DNA of 17,139 nt from Asterionellopsis glacialis (lineage: Eukaryota > Bacillariophyta > Plagiogrammaphyceae > Rhaphoneidales > Asterionellopsidaceae): NCBI GenBank assembly GCA_014885115.2, contig WKLE02003773.1, positions 1 through 17,139 of the forward strand, written 5' to 3'. Below, in pieces: positions 1 to 9,127 of the stretch. The position numbers and the translations under genes are program-made. The notes beneath the pieces were generated by a model. That model searched no databases, had not been told where the DNA came from, and saw only the letters and a list, made by a program, of their open reading frames with translations. The first letter of the stretch is position 1; each line of letters opens with the position of its first letter.

Positions 1-437
1 AAAATCTATACAGGAGTGACCAGGATTTCCTCTCTGATGTACCAAAGCAGTGCTTTTGGTTCAAAAAGAATTCTAACTAGACACACTCATAAATCCATTG
101 CAATTTGTAGATAAGAATGGAAGAAATTCTATAATACAATTGAGTACAAATTGTACCAAAAGTATTTAGCTTCTACAAGATATGGTGCTTATATTTCTTC
201 CATTTGTCAAAACTACACCGTTCCGGACAGTATTGTACCATAACCACTGAAGATGGAAATTCTTCAGTAGAATGCTTACCTAGTAAGCCATCTACAAGAC
301 AATTTCTAAACCAGCACTCCCAGTGAAAGTAATTGCACGTATAACTCAATCATAGGGGGAGAATGCACTACACCTCACGATGAGCTGTATCCTTAGTGAT
401 AGTGCTAATAAGCGCATCTATGCACAGACGGGCCAGT
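1..437. other. non-coding stretch, nothing recognised
   Basis: No open frame of useful length and no recognisable motif on either strand. The base composition is AT-rich, like the rest of the window. Confidence 0.5.
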
Positions 438-536
438 TGGACAGACGATGGTGAAGTGGACAGATAGACGATGATGATGTGGCAGATTGTTAGAGATGGA
501 CAGATGCTGATGATGATGTGGCAGATTGACGAGACG
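438..536. repeat. 40-bp tandem repeat, two units plus a partial one
   Basis: Two adjacent 40-bp units start with TGGACAGAT (457-496 and 497-536). Both contain GATGATGATGTGGCAGATTG. A shorter leader unit, TGGACAGACGATGGTGAAG, precedes them at 438-456. The TTGGACAGACG and GATGATGTG strings also occur in the Gypsy LTRs of this window (around 4776 and 9183), so this may be a decayed LTR scrap that expanded. That link is inference. Confidence 0.65.
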
Positions 537-654
537 TCAGCATCACTCTAGGAACTTTGTTACATGGCAATTTGGCTGACTAATGGAGGTTTTACTGGTT
601 ACTAACCTTTCCTCCAAAATTATCAAACATTTCAAAAATAGAATCCTTTTAAAC

Positions 655-2560
655 TAGCTATAATTAATTTACATTACCAACAAACAAGTCTTCTCTTGTC
701 CTTTGTGTAATCCCTGAGTTGATTGCAGTAACCCAACTGATGTGCCCACTGGCATAGCTAGGGCAGATGTTTTTAATTTGTACTTGGCTTCTTGCAAATT
801 TTGTGCCATTACATAACATACATTTGTGTGAGTACCAAAGGATTGGCTAGTTATTGACGCTATAGATGGGAGGATTCTATCATAGCATGTAGTGGCGTTG
901 TTAGCAAATTTTATTGAGGAATAGCGTGTTAATCAGGAATATTCTTGGATTTGCTCTTCTATAAACACTGGGTTGTGTGCGGTTCTTCCTGGCCTTCCTC
1001 TGAATTGGCTGGGATTAAGAATTCCATCATCTTTAGCCTGATGCATGGATTGTTGCCAGCTAGTGCTGAGAATTTGATTGTTATCCGCTTTGTACAAGTG
1101 AATTACACAAAGTCAGTGTATATGGGTGTCCCCTGTTTTCTTATGTATCATAACGTTGATTATTTTCTGCCATCTTTTATATGAGTGTCTGGTAGGTAAG
1201 GAGTAGTTAATCATTTTGGTGCAAGTATCAAGCAAGAAGTTGTGCTTTATTTTTAGGACAGCATAGACTTCTTCACTGGTTTGTGGAATGTCGTGAGGTT
1301 TGATCAGAGTGTGGTTTATTTCAGATGGGGATGTTGATTTGGATTCTTTCCAATTCCTAATTTTTGAAACAAAGGAGAGAACGGACATTTCTGGAATCTC
1401 CCTTGGTGGCACTATTTTGTATTGCAACTTTTTGATGAATAGGTTTGTTATGTCATGGATAGTAGCGTCGTTATAATCTCCATCCAAAATTAAGTTGGAG
1501 ACTTCTCAAATACCAGAGAATGGTATTTGTTCCTTCAGAGGGGAGACATTGAGGGGAGTTGATTTGGCTCGACCGAAATGGTTTTGGTTTTGCTGAAGAA
1601 TATATTCATTTATGGCTTATGGTTTGGTGACTTCCAACCAGTTGTTACATTCTTTTGGGTTGATATTAGGGTGGTGGGTATTCTCATGGAATTGATCCTG
1701 CTGTTGGTATCCTTTTCTCAAAAACCTCTTAATTTTATAAAAAATTGTTTGATTTCTCTATGTTTCTGCAGATGTCTCAATAGAATTAACTTGTGTTTAT
1801 TGTCTTCAATTCGGCGGTGATCAAGTCAGCTTCTAATTGCTGGGCATACCGTTCCGATTCTGTTTTTGCTAATTTTTTAATAAGTGATCATTGGAGTTTG
1901 AGCATCTTGCAACATTTGTTTTTGTCTAGACTTGTTTAAATAAGAATAGCACCTTATGCAGTTTGTTGTATTTTACTTGTGCCTTTAAGATTAACTTGGA
2001 CTGTGGTGGGCGGTATGGATTGCTTGCGGATTTCTCAGTGCATAGAGATGCTTGCACAACTAGGGAATCTTTTTTTTCTGCTATTGGAATCGTTTCTTTG
2101 GATAGTGTGGAAAGTCTCTTGAGCATGTTACCGACGTTGTTTGCTTGTAAATGGGATACATTTTTTCCATTTAAAGTTTGTTTTAATTTCTTTTTTCACT
2201 ATGCATGCCTCTGGAGGCAATTGGAGCTAAAGGGGATGTTGGGTTATCAAAGAAGGTTTCTGTGGTGAAATCAATGAATAGACCTCTGTGATCAGATTGT
2301 ATCCTATGGTAAAACAGTTCATAACCTGCACAAACTATAGATTTGGAGAAAGGTTTAGCACATAGACCGTAATCAATATGTTTGGGACCTCTTGAATATT
2401 TGTTGAATTTTAAGTTTTGAAGATGATGATATATGATGTCTCCCAGCAAAAGTTTATTGGTTGGCTCCAAATTCTTTGTTGAAGTCATCTGCAACTAGAA
2501 TTTCTTGATTTTTAAGAGAGGTATTGTTTTTGCAAAAGTCTGTGACATTATTGTATCACA
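655..2560 (-). pseudogene. LINE-type ORF2 fragment (endonuclease C-terminus and start of reverse transcriptase), decayed
   Basis: Read on the minus strand from about 2560 downward, this is collinear with the plus-strand LINE at about 15690-17105. The endonuclease catalytic segment reads ILVADDFNKEFGANQ near 2500-2460 (the usual G of GDFN is D). It is followed by YSRGPKHIDY, QSDHRGLFIDF and NPTSPLAPIASRGMHS (2440-2190). A linker follows (2126-1926), then the RT N-terminal region (1487-1113) with DATIHDITNLF and WKESKSTSPSE. It continues past the plus copy's edge through VIHLYKADNNQIL and ILNPSQFRGRPGR (about 1110-960) to RT motif A, FANNATTCYDRI (about 910-872). The motif A catalytic Asp is Ala here (codon at 905-903). 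Frameshifts occur near 2480, 2185, 1925 and 1500, and a TGA follows GDTHIH. The HLGHY part of the SPSG-HLGHY motif is deleted. It is a dead copy. No host gene is implied. Confidence 0.85.
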
Positions 2561-3781
2561 GTACATCAGCACTATGGTGATTGATGTCATTGTATATGAG
2601 TCATGTCTTGCACATGGCTCGCCTGTTTTTTTCTTTTAAAATCAACTCCTGAATCAAAAGAATCTTTGACCCATATTAAAACAACATCAAATGTGTATAG
2701 ATTGTCAACACCTAACATGTTGTTAAGCAAGTCAATTTCATTCCTAGGATCAGATACAGGTACTGTATAAATTGTGCTATCAAAGGTTTCAGAGGAAGAT
2801 GACAAAACATTCACAGAGGAGCATGAAACATCAATGTTGGAATGATCAAGAACTTCATTTTTGTTGTTGGAGGTAATGGTATTCTGATAATAAACTTCAT
2901 GTCTTGGCCACACTAATATTGGTCAAAATTTGGCAGATATTTGTGATGGATGACTCAGCTGATATTTGAATTTGATTATAACAATTAGTTTGAGCAATGT
3001 GTGACAATAGATTACAATTTTGAGTAAATTCAAGTCCAGGACAATATGGACAGAAAAAAAAGATGTGATGAATTGGCCATTATTGACTGGTGTAATGTTT
3101 TTGTGAGTATTTCCAAAAAGAAACAATTGGACAAGGTGTGGAAAAGAAAATGATTTGGTAAGACAGAAGTGTTTATAAACCTGAGGGGGCAGACATGTGT
3201 AGCATGTCCATGCTCTCCCTGGAGGTCCCTTTTTTGTTTGGTGTGCATAGTTCTTCATCTGAAAACTGGGTTGTTTGTTTATTGTTTTATTTACATCATA
3301 TATATATTAAAATAAATTGCATGAACATCTCAATTTGGGGAAGGACTCTTTCTAGTAAATTTCTAGTAAAAAGAATATTGAACATCTCTTTTTTGTTAAA
3401 TATTTTGAGTTGGATGCATAATTATTCTAAAATATTCTCTTATATTTAATTTTTTTAAACTTTTTTTAATGTTAGTAATTAAACCTGCTGTGCTACAGGA
3501 ATTATTTGGTGTCAATCACAGTACAAGGAACAGGCATCAGGTACATCACCATTACCAGTTGTATCTAAAATTTTTAGTCCTGTAAAAATTAGTACCTTTT
3601 TGGCAATTTGGCATTGTGATTACTGAGTTTTTTGCAATGACCGTGTATGTACAATATGTGTAGAACAGAATATTACATCAGCAAACATCTAAGTAATGTA
3701 TCCATACTTAACAATCAGCAAAGATTTAAGTAGAAAATGTAGCAGAAAACTCTACAAATTTAATGAAAACTCTCACATTTT
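2561..3781. other. AT-rich intergenic DNA, no convincing gene
   Basis: Open frames exist on the minus strand (2913-2587, about 108 codons, and 3258-2923, about 111 codons). The first is rich in Ser, Asn and Asp. The second starts with a Cys/Trp stretch (GRAWTCYTC) and becomes hydrophobic. Neither shows a family I recognise. Homopolymer T runs lie near 3450-3470. Before the LINE inserted at 3782, this DNA was contiguous with the sequence now starting at 10030. Confidence 0.4.
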
Positions 3782-3801
3782 TAATAGAAAAGTTAAGACA
3801 T
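3782..3801. repeat. 20-bp target-site duplication, copy next to the LINE 3' end
   Basis: TAATAGAAAAGTTAAGACAT here is identical to 10030-10049. On the minus strand it directly follows the A-run that ends the LINE, as expected for target-primed reverse transcription. Confidence 0.82.
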
Positions 3802-3963
3802 TTTTTTATTAATAATAAACACTAAACCATTGTTAAAGTACAAAGCGCTACGAAAATAATCAGCTTTGTGACATCCGAGTCAAGCCATGAGGGTAACCTG
3901 GTGCACACAGGTTTGTCATTGATCACTTTCATATAAAGAGACAATGTCAGCCTTGTGAGAATT
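3802..3963 (-). other. LINE 3' UTR with AATAAA and terminal A-run
   Basis: About 160 bp lie between the TAA stop of the tail frame (minus strand 3966-3964) and the TSD. The last bases on the minus strand read ATTATTAATAAAAAA, which combines a polyadenylation-type AATAAA with a short A tail. Confidence 0.65.
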
Positions 3964-4518
3964 TTATCCAATCCCAGTTGCTGGAAAAGGTCGTTCTTCC
4001 ATTTCTACTAATGCTGTCTGTAGATTCTCAGTCCAGGCTCTTAGCATATAATTGAGTCATTTACTCTATCACTCAGTGATCTTGTAAAGTATCTTCACTG
4101 AAATTTTGCTGAGAAACTATTATATTCTTGCCTCACTTTTGCTTTCATGTTATCAAATGTTATTGCTTCTTATTCTTTTATATCATGTCAATAAATATCT
4201 TTGTTGCAAAATTTCCAGGTTGAAAATGCTACTATGTTATGTAGGCCTTGAATTACCATCTTGCTCCAAGTGAGTTTGTTGCGATATTTCAAATTTATCT
4301 TTTTGTCGTATTTGCTTCTTTCTTTGTAATATTCCCCCTGTGCTTGTGCTTGTCTTTTTGACATCCATCCCTTTAGAACGTGTTCCCAACTGATGGCGTT
4401 TCGTTCTTTTACTACTTGGTGAAGTGTATAATTTTTTTTGCGGATTTGAAGGAATTTTTGTGCTTTCTAATGTTTCTCTTTTGGACCATTATAAGAGATT
4501 TGTTTGAAGTATTGTCAC
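3908..4518 (-). repeat. tandem unit A1 (about 610 bp)
   Basis: Direct repeat of the interrupted unit A2. Over the first 160 bp compared (3931-4090 against 4552-4715) the copies look roughly 90% identical by eye. Unit A1 begins, on the minus strand, at the same base as unit A2 (GTGACAATACTTCAAAC), and A1 alone carries the full 3' UTR. Confidence 0.85.
3964..4518 (-). pseudogene. LINE ORF2 C-terminal tail domain, copy A1
   Basis: Minus-strand reading of unit A1. It opens with VTILQTNLL, then a stop, then WSKRE as in copy A2. It is frameshifted in the middle, where the part matching the A2 Gln/Trp block is scrambled, and then recovers KMVIQGLHNIVAFSTWKFC (19 residues) and RVNDS near the end. 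The TAA stop at 3966-3964 is shared with A2. I recall this domain as the segment after RT and RNase H in diatom-type ORF2 proteins, with spaced W...W...N...H residues. Its biochemical role is unknown to me. This copy is dead. Confidence 0.7.
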
Positions 4519-4588
4519 AATAGGTTTGTAGGTTTGTTTCTTACCAATCTCTTTTGTATAAAGAGACAATGTCAGCATCATGATAGTG

Positions 4589-4715
4589 TTATCCAATCTC
4601 AGCTGCTGGAACAGGTTGTTCTTCCATTTCTACTAATGCTGTCTGTAGATTCTCATTCCAGGCTCTTAGCATATGAATTGAGTCATTTACTCTATCACTC
4701 ACTGATCTTGTAAAG
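4589..4715 (-). pseudogene. LINE tail domain copy A2, C-terminal part
   Basis: The minus-strand frame here is open: RYFTRSVSDRVNDSIHMLRA, then a Trp and a Glu-rich stretch ending AAEIG and a TAA stop (4591-4589). It continues the frame that is cut at 9604 by the Gypsy insertion. Apart from that insertion and one TAG, copy A2 is the better preserved of the two tails. Confidence 0.75.
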
Positions 4716-4720
4716 TATAT
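4716..4720. repeat. Gypsy target-site duplication, 5' copy (TATAT)
   Basis: Five bases just outside the 5' LTR. The 3' flank has TATCT (9599-9603). The uninterrupted unit A1 has TATCT at the matching place (GTAAAGTATCTTCACTGA), so the 5' copy carries one later mutation. Confidence 0.75.
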
Positions 4721-4728
4721 TGCAGTAG

Positions 4729-4746
4729 GCGAGTCATGAGACTCGC
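4729..4746. promoter_or_regulatory. perfect 7-bp inverted repeat at the LTR edge
   Basis: GCGAGTC, ATGA, GACTCGC forms a perfect stem with a 4-base spacer, 8 bases inside the LTR end. The 3' LTR has the same structure with mismatches (GCTAGTC, ATGT, GACTTGC at 9136-9153). Possible roles are integrase or transcription-factor binding, or an RNA hairpin. None is proven. Confidence 0.5.
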
Positions 4747-4788
4747 GCAATATGTCAATCAACTGTAGTATGGATTGGACAGACGTGA

Positions 4789-4897
4789 TGACGTGAGGAC
4801 ATCATCACACAGACAGACAAGCTGAGGTGATGATGTCATCGAGCCGACAGACACAAACGTGCAGTGACAGGATGCGTTCATGCGAACGCTGAAGTCA
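4789..4897. promoter_or_regulatory. decayed CRE-type sites in the 5' LTR
   Basis: TGACGTGA (4789-4796), TGATGTCA (4831-4838) and TGAAGTCA (4890-4897). The last two align with perfect TGACGTCA sites in the 3' LTR. The first aligns with a decayed TGATGTGA there, so the ancestral LTR probably had three such sites. Confidence 0.5.
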
Positions 4898-5245
4898 CAA
4901 GCAAAGCGTATCAATTTCCACTCCGCAGAAGGAACACAATGCGTCACGACACGGTGACACGCCAACTCAACACCTTCCAATTGGCTGCCTTGGGGAGTTT
5001 GGTTCACATGTTAAAACCAAACACCATTGGAAACCGAACTCTAACTATATCCGCCATAGGATCCCTTACTGCAATTTGGTCGCAAAGACGAATTGATGAA
5101 TTGTAGGGTATTTTTAGTAACAAGTTAAAATAGCTCATAATTTATTCACTTTAACAAACTTTAATCTATTTTCCATATATTCACCTTCTTTTTAATATTG
5201 CTGCCATTACGATCCAAATTAATTCCAATTTTACCCAACACCAAC

Positions 5246-5965
5246 ATGAAAGTCATTACACCTAACCAAGGCAATGGTAGAATCTACCTGCCGCCTCTTA
5301 TCCCGCTTGAAATTCCAAGTACGGAAGAGCATTTTATCAAATTCCGGAGATCAAAACTCCAAAGATAAGTATACTATGGAATTTCTGTACTTTAGTCACG
5401 GATCTCCTAGGGAACTACTGGATTGGTTCAATAATCTGCACCAAGTGATTTGCAGTCAACGCATCACAACCCGGGCCGCTCACTACTCAATGGCCCGTGC
5501 ATTACTACACGGACAGCTACGCAATGTGGTAACAAGACAGTGGAGTGCTTCAAGTTGGTCAGAGAAGACCTCAAGAAGCATTTCTTACCACTTAAGGTGC
5601 TCATGAAGCAGAAACGCTATATGCACCGATTCCTCAGGAAGCCACATGAACTAACATCCAAAGAGTACCAAGCTTCTCTCAGCATGCTAAATGGCTACTT
5701 AGAGAAGTTCCCTGGAGCAGACAAGATCTTGAAACTCTCCAACAACGAATTACTAGAGATCCTTGAATTCGGAATTTCCTCTACTTGGCGAAAGGAAATG
5801 ACGCATCAAGGATTTGATCCTCAGGATAAAGGCCTACCAGCGTTTCTGGAATATCTGGCGCGTATGGAAGTTATGGACAACATAGGGGATCCATCAGCCC
5901 CTAGGTCCCAGGATAAACTGCCTCATGAGGACAAACCTAATGGTTGCGTTGATGTTAGTGCGTAA
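5246..5965 (+). pseudogene. gag: Gypsy gag (capsid-like) protein, frameshifted
   Basis: The likely start is ATG 5246, 30 bp after the LTR: MKVITPNQGNGRIYLPPLIP and onward for 40 codons to a TAA at 5366-5368. The frame then moves by one to give TMEFLYFSHGSPRELLDWF and ARALLHGQL (about 5370-5530). It moves back to give LKVLMKQKRYMHRFLRKP (about 5596-5650), LNGYLEKFPG and LEFGISSTWRKEM, ending at 5965. These are the conserved blocks of the gag of stramenopile Gypsy elements as I recall them. Gag forms the retroelement particle and packages its RNA. No CCHC zinc knuckle is visible. A downstream ATG at 5274 lies in another frame and is not the real start. Confidence 0.85.
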
Positions 5966-6309
5966 AGGACATAGACAGAAAACGAAACCACTTGAAGTAC
6001 TTTTAGACTCTGGCACTTCTTCTGCCACTATAGTAAAAAAGAAATTTTGCAAAAAATCTGTAAGAAAAGGGTGGAAATTTCTCAACCAATCAAAAGGTCC
6101 GTGAAATATTCAAATTGCCTGAATTCAATGAGCGAAAGGCCATTGAATGGGAATGTCATGTGGACAGGACCAAAGGTCAACAATCATACAATATGATAAT
6201 TGGATGCGAGCTCCTAGAAGAACTAGGTATGATACTTGACTATAAACAGTGTGTAATGACTTGGGAGGACGCAGAAGTCCCAATGAAATTGACTGATTAT
6301 GAAATCTAG
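5952..6309 (+). pseudogene. Gypsy aspartic protease (retropepsin)
   Basis: The first half, in frame 3, has LEVLLDSGTSSATIV with the active-site triad DSG at 6006-6014. The frame then shifts near 6060-6110. The second half (6115-6309, frame 1) has YNMIIGCELLEELGMILDY, the conserved C-terminal block of clade proteases, and ends at a TAG. The enzyme would cut the Gag-Pol polyprotein and act as a dimer. A TGA at 6102 and the frameshift separate the halves, so it is inactive. It overlaps the last codons of gag in a different frame. Whether the living element used a programmed frameshift here cannot be told from one decayed copy. Confidence 0.85.
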
Positions 6310-6375
6310 GAAACGTACAGTATGCTACAGGAACTCACCAAGCCTCAACAAGTCTGAGGAGGCACTAGTTGTCTG

Positions 6376-7260
6376 AACAAGATACTTGCTGCTACTGATG
6401 ATAAGGCTGACCAAGACAAAGTCACGAGCTTATGCTGGCATCTGCCTCCTAAGGACAGAACAGCTTTAAATACAGTACTTAAAAAGTACAAACATCTGTT
6501 CAACGGTACTCAGGGTATGTGGAATATTGACTCAGTCAATATAGAAATAAAAGAAGGCTCCAAACCCTATCATAGAAAAGCCTAACCTGTACCACATGCA
6601 TATAACTGACTACTTAGATAAGAGGTAGATCGGCTCGTGCGTATAGGAATTCTACGCAAAGTCAACAGGTCCAAATGGGCAGCTCCTAGCTTCCCATGAC
6701 CTAAGACATAAGATACTATCAGGTTTATTTATGACTTTAGGAAATTGAACGAGTGTATCATATGACATCTGTTCCCTATTCCCCATTTTCAGGAATTACT
6801 TACAAAACTTGAAGGTTTCTCCTATGCACCATCCCTAGACTTCAATATGGGATACTATCACACTAGATGCACTCACTAGTAAGTTACCTATTTCTCATAT
6901 TCAGGAATTAGTACAAAACCTGAAGGTTTCTCATATGGGTCATCCTTAGACCTAAATATGGGATACTATTACATACAATTAGATGCAGATGCTAGTAAGC
7001 TGTGCACTATCGTACTACCATATAGAAAGTACAAGTACTTATTTCTACCCATGGGAGTAGCAAGTTCAGCGGACATTTTCCAAGCATAGATAAGCAAACT
7101 CATGTCTGGACTAGAATTTGTACCCGTGTACATTGATGATCTATTGCTCCTTACAATGAAAAAATTTGAAGATCATTTACACAAGATGGATTTAGTACTA
7201 CAACAACTACAGGAAGCAGGACTTAAAGCCGACGCAGAGAAATCCTTCTTCAAGTGAACC
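6376..7260 (+). pseudogene. pol: Gypsy reverse transcriptase domain, with internal duplication
   Basis: One frame (frame 1) carries the whole domain with no net shift but ten stops (6583, 6607, 6619, 6697, 6709, 6763, 6877, 6880, 7087, 7255). Blocks in order: HLFNGTQGMWNID, EVDRLVRIGILRKVNRSKWA (N-terminal fingers), FIYDFRKLNE, motif A SLDFNMGYY (Asp 6838), motif A again SLDLNMGYYYIQLDA (Asp 6949), FLPMGVASSADIFQ (motif B), and the catalytic VPVYIDDLLLL (YIDD at 7129-7140). It copies the element's RNA into DNA. The catalytic Asp residues are all still present although the frame is dead. Several stops look like C-to-T changes of Gln or Trp codons. Confidence 0.93.
6771..6998 (+). repeat. tandem duplication inside the RT domain (112 and 116 bp)
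   Basis: 6771-6882 and 6883-6998 are related copies: GTTCCCTATTCCCCATTTTC against GTTACCTATTTCTCATATTC, then GAAGGTTTCTC..ATG and AATATGGGATACTAT in both. The two motif A Asp codons are 111 bp apart, so the reading phase is kept. The copies have since diverged. Confidence 0.85.
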
Positions 7261-7930
7261 AAAATGGATTATCTCCAATTTTACGTATGTTGCAAGGGCA
7301 AAAGGCCATTAAATCATATGGTCTCTGCCATACTAAACATAGCACAACCTAAGACTACTAAAAAGATACACTTTTTTGTAGGGATGGTCAGTTTCTACAA
7401 ACAAATGTGGATACACAGATCCCACGTACTGGCACCTCTAACTAAGCTACAAGGCAAAGGGGTAAAGTTTAAATGGGGGAAGGAACTTCAAATAGCCTTT
7501 GACAATATAAAGAAGATTATAGCCAAAGAAGTACTACTGTCCTACCCAGACTTCAACAAGCCTTTCCACATATATACTTATGCCAGTAAATACCAACTAG
7601 AGGCAGTCATTACTGAAGATGAGAAGCCCATAGTATTCTACAGTAGGAAGCTTAGCAATTCTCAAACTAAATACCACAACTGCGATTGCAAACTATTATC
7701 AATCGTAGAAGTACTTAGAGAATACCGGTACCTCCTACTTGGTCACTAGGTAATGATACATGCAGATCATAAGAATCTCACCTATGATAAATGTCAAACC
7801 GAATGTTACATGTGCTGGCAATGGTTCATAGAAGTTTACGCTATATCAAAGGTGAACATAACATAGTAGCAGATGTGCTCTCCGATCTCGAGAAGCTGTT
7901 CTGGCATGCTATATAACAGACGAGGATATG
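7261..7930 (+). pseudogene. pol: Gypsy RNase H domain, catalytic residue lost
   Basis: Follows the RT in the same frame. 7264-7749 covers the connection (NIAQPKTTKKIHFFVGMVSF, HVLAPLTKL, VKFKWGKELQIAFDNIKK, LLSYPDFNKPF) and the RNase H start. The usual TDAS motif reads TYAS: the first catalytic Asp is Tyr (TAT, 7579-7581). The ExELL block reads DCKLLSIVE. A TAG at 7747 is followed, in frame, by HADHKNLTY, which keeps the third acidic residue. The end (YIKGEHNIVADVLS, from about 7842) is in frame 3. RNase H would remove the RNA strand of the hybrid. It is inactive by both stops and active-site loss. Confidence 0.9.
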
Positions 7931-9088
7931 GCAGAAATGTACTGACTCAATATGCCTCAGCATAGCGATAGTGATGAGGGATCCACCCTTAGTTACCCCT
8001 GATATTCTTAAATATCAATTAAAGGACAATCAACTCAGACGAGATTCACTTGAGAAGAAAGGTTTCTCCAAACGCCTATTTCATGCTACAACGATAAAAT
8101 ATGTGTTCCGTTAATTTTACAGAAACGTACGGTACAATGGTACCACATGTACTTATGTCATCCCTGTAAGACCCATACCAAAGAGACAATACGACAGCAC
8201 TTATGGTGGCCCAAACTATGCAAACACGTAACAACCTACTGCAAAACATGCATCACCTGCTGTCAACTGAACAAGAGTCAAAGTAAGAAGAAGAAATACC
8301 TACCTGAAAAGGACACAGAAGCAACACCATAGGATTGTCTATGTGTAGATCTCATAGGACCCTACACAATCTCAAGAAAAGGTTGTAAGGATCTCACCCT
8401 AGGCTGCGTTACTATGATATATCCAGCTACAGGATTGCCCCTTGGTCCAAAAGGAGCAGTATCAAAATCGCGAACATAGTAGAACAACAGTGGGTTGCAC
8501 GATACCCAAAACCTGTAACTTTTGACCAAGGTACAGAATTCATGAAGGATTACCGTAGTATGTTGGATGATGAATACCACATCAAATGCAAACCAATCAC
8601 TACCCACAACCAACAGGCAAAGGCCATATTGGAGAGGATACATCAAGTAGTGGGTAATATGATACAAACCCATGAGGTACAACATAGTACCAAACAAAAC
8701 CTTAGGGCTAGGACCATACACCTTACGCTCCACTTATCATACTACTCTCCAAGCTACGCCTTGCCAGCTAGTTTTGGGTAGAGATATGGTGTTTAACGTT
8801 CAACACAAAGCAATCTGGGAATGCATACATAGTAGGGAACAAGCTAGAAAAGCTAGTAACAATCAACGCAAAAACACTAAAAGAGTCCAACACAATTGGA
8901 AAGTAGGAGACAGTGCCCTACTAGAAAACGATAAGTCCAACCCCCATAAATACAAACAACGGCACGATGGAGCATTCATTGTTAATCAAGTATACTATAA
9001 TGGTACTGTAACATTACAACATGAACCAGTACTCGACAGACTCAATATTTGTCGCGTTAAGCCTTACCACGCTGCCGCTGCCGCATAA
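7931..9088 (+). pseudogene. pol: Gypsy integrase, DDE triad still readable
   Basis: The zinc-binding domain lies in frame 2 (about 8138-8290): YHMYLCHPC, QHLWWP, YCKTCITC, giving the HHCC ligands. A Trp codon is TAG at 8330-8332. The core starts LCVDLIGPYTISRKG (Asp 8348-8350). It continues after a frameshift near 8450 in frame 1 with RYPKPVTFDQGTEF (Asp 8524-8526) and AILERIHQVVGN (Glu 8632-8634), so the second Asp and the Glu are 35 residues apart, the classic D,D-35-E. It then returns to frame 2 (8672-9088): LRSTYHTTLQATPCQLVLGR, MVFNVQHKA, NWKVGD and RLNICRVKPYH, ending in five Ala codons. No chromodomain is seen. It would insert the DNA copy. It is dead by frameshifts and stops. The linker at 7931-8130 shows only weak, frame-3 coding. 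Confidence 0.92.
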
Positions 9089-9127
9089 AAAAGTCCTGAG
9101 TACTAAATTGCTGGACATGGCTGCAAG

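Larger units (their letters stand above)
4519..4720 (-). repeat. tandem unit A2, 3' part (before the Gypsy insertion)
   Basis: Matches 3908-4086 of unit A1. It contains the shared CTGTCTGTAGATTCTCA and CTCTTAGCATAT strings. The unit resumes at 9599 on the far side of the Gypsy element. Joined length is about 630 bp, close to A1. ACAAACCT occurs twice at its 3' edge (4526-4540, minus strand), near the A2/A1 junction. Confidence 0.85.
4721..5216 (+). repeat. 5' LTR (496 bp)
   Basis: Aligns end to end with 9128-9598. The first 60 positions differ at 10 sites, 8 of them transitions. About 27 bp near 4984-5020 (GCTGCCTTGGGGAGTTTGG region) are missing from the 3' LTR, which accounts for the length difference. 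The final 19 bases (TTGCTGCCATTACGATCCA) align with the 3' LTR end, mostly through transitions. The AT-rich tail (ATAATTTATTCACTTTAAC) may hold TATA or polyadenylation signals. Confidence 0.9.

Noticed and set aside
2923..3258. Possible zinc-ribbon tail (GRAWTCYTC...FCLTKSFSFPH) of a PiggyBac-type transposase
   Set aside because: Cys/His spacing does not match the family, and the rest of the frame is low-complexity hydrophobic. No catalytic domain lies upstream.
4759..5106. Two opposing ORFs of about 80 codons
   Set aside because: They lie wholly in the 5' LTR and the matching 3' LTR frames are not conserved as proteins.
5217..5245. tRNA primer-binding site after the 5' LTR
   Set aside because: AATTAATTCCAATTTTACCC does not resemble the usual TGG-starting complement of a tRNA 3' end, so no site is called.
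8362..8733. Minus-strand 123-codon ORF
   Set aside because: Antisense shadow of the integrase core, whose DDE residues are read clearly on the plus strand.
9084..9127. Polypurine tract before the 3' LTR
   Set aside because: The only purine run (ATAAAAAAG at 9086-9094) is over 30 bp from the LTR. The adjacent bases are mixed.
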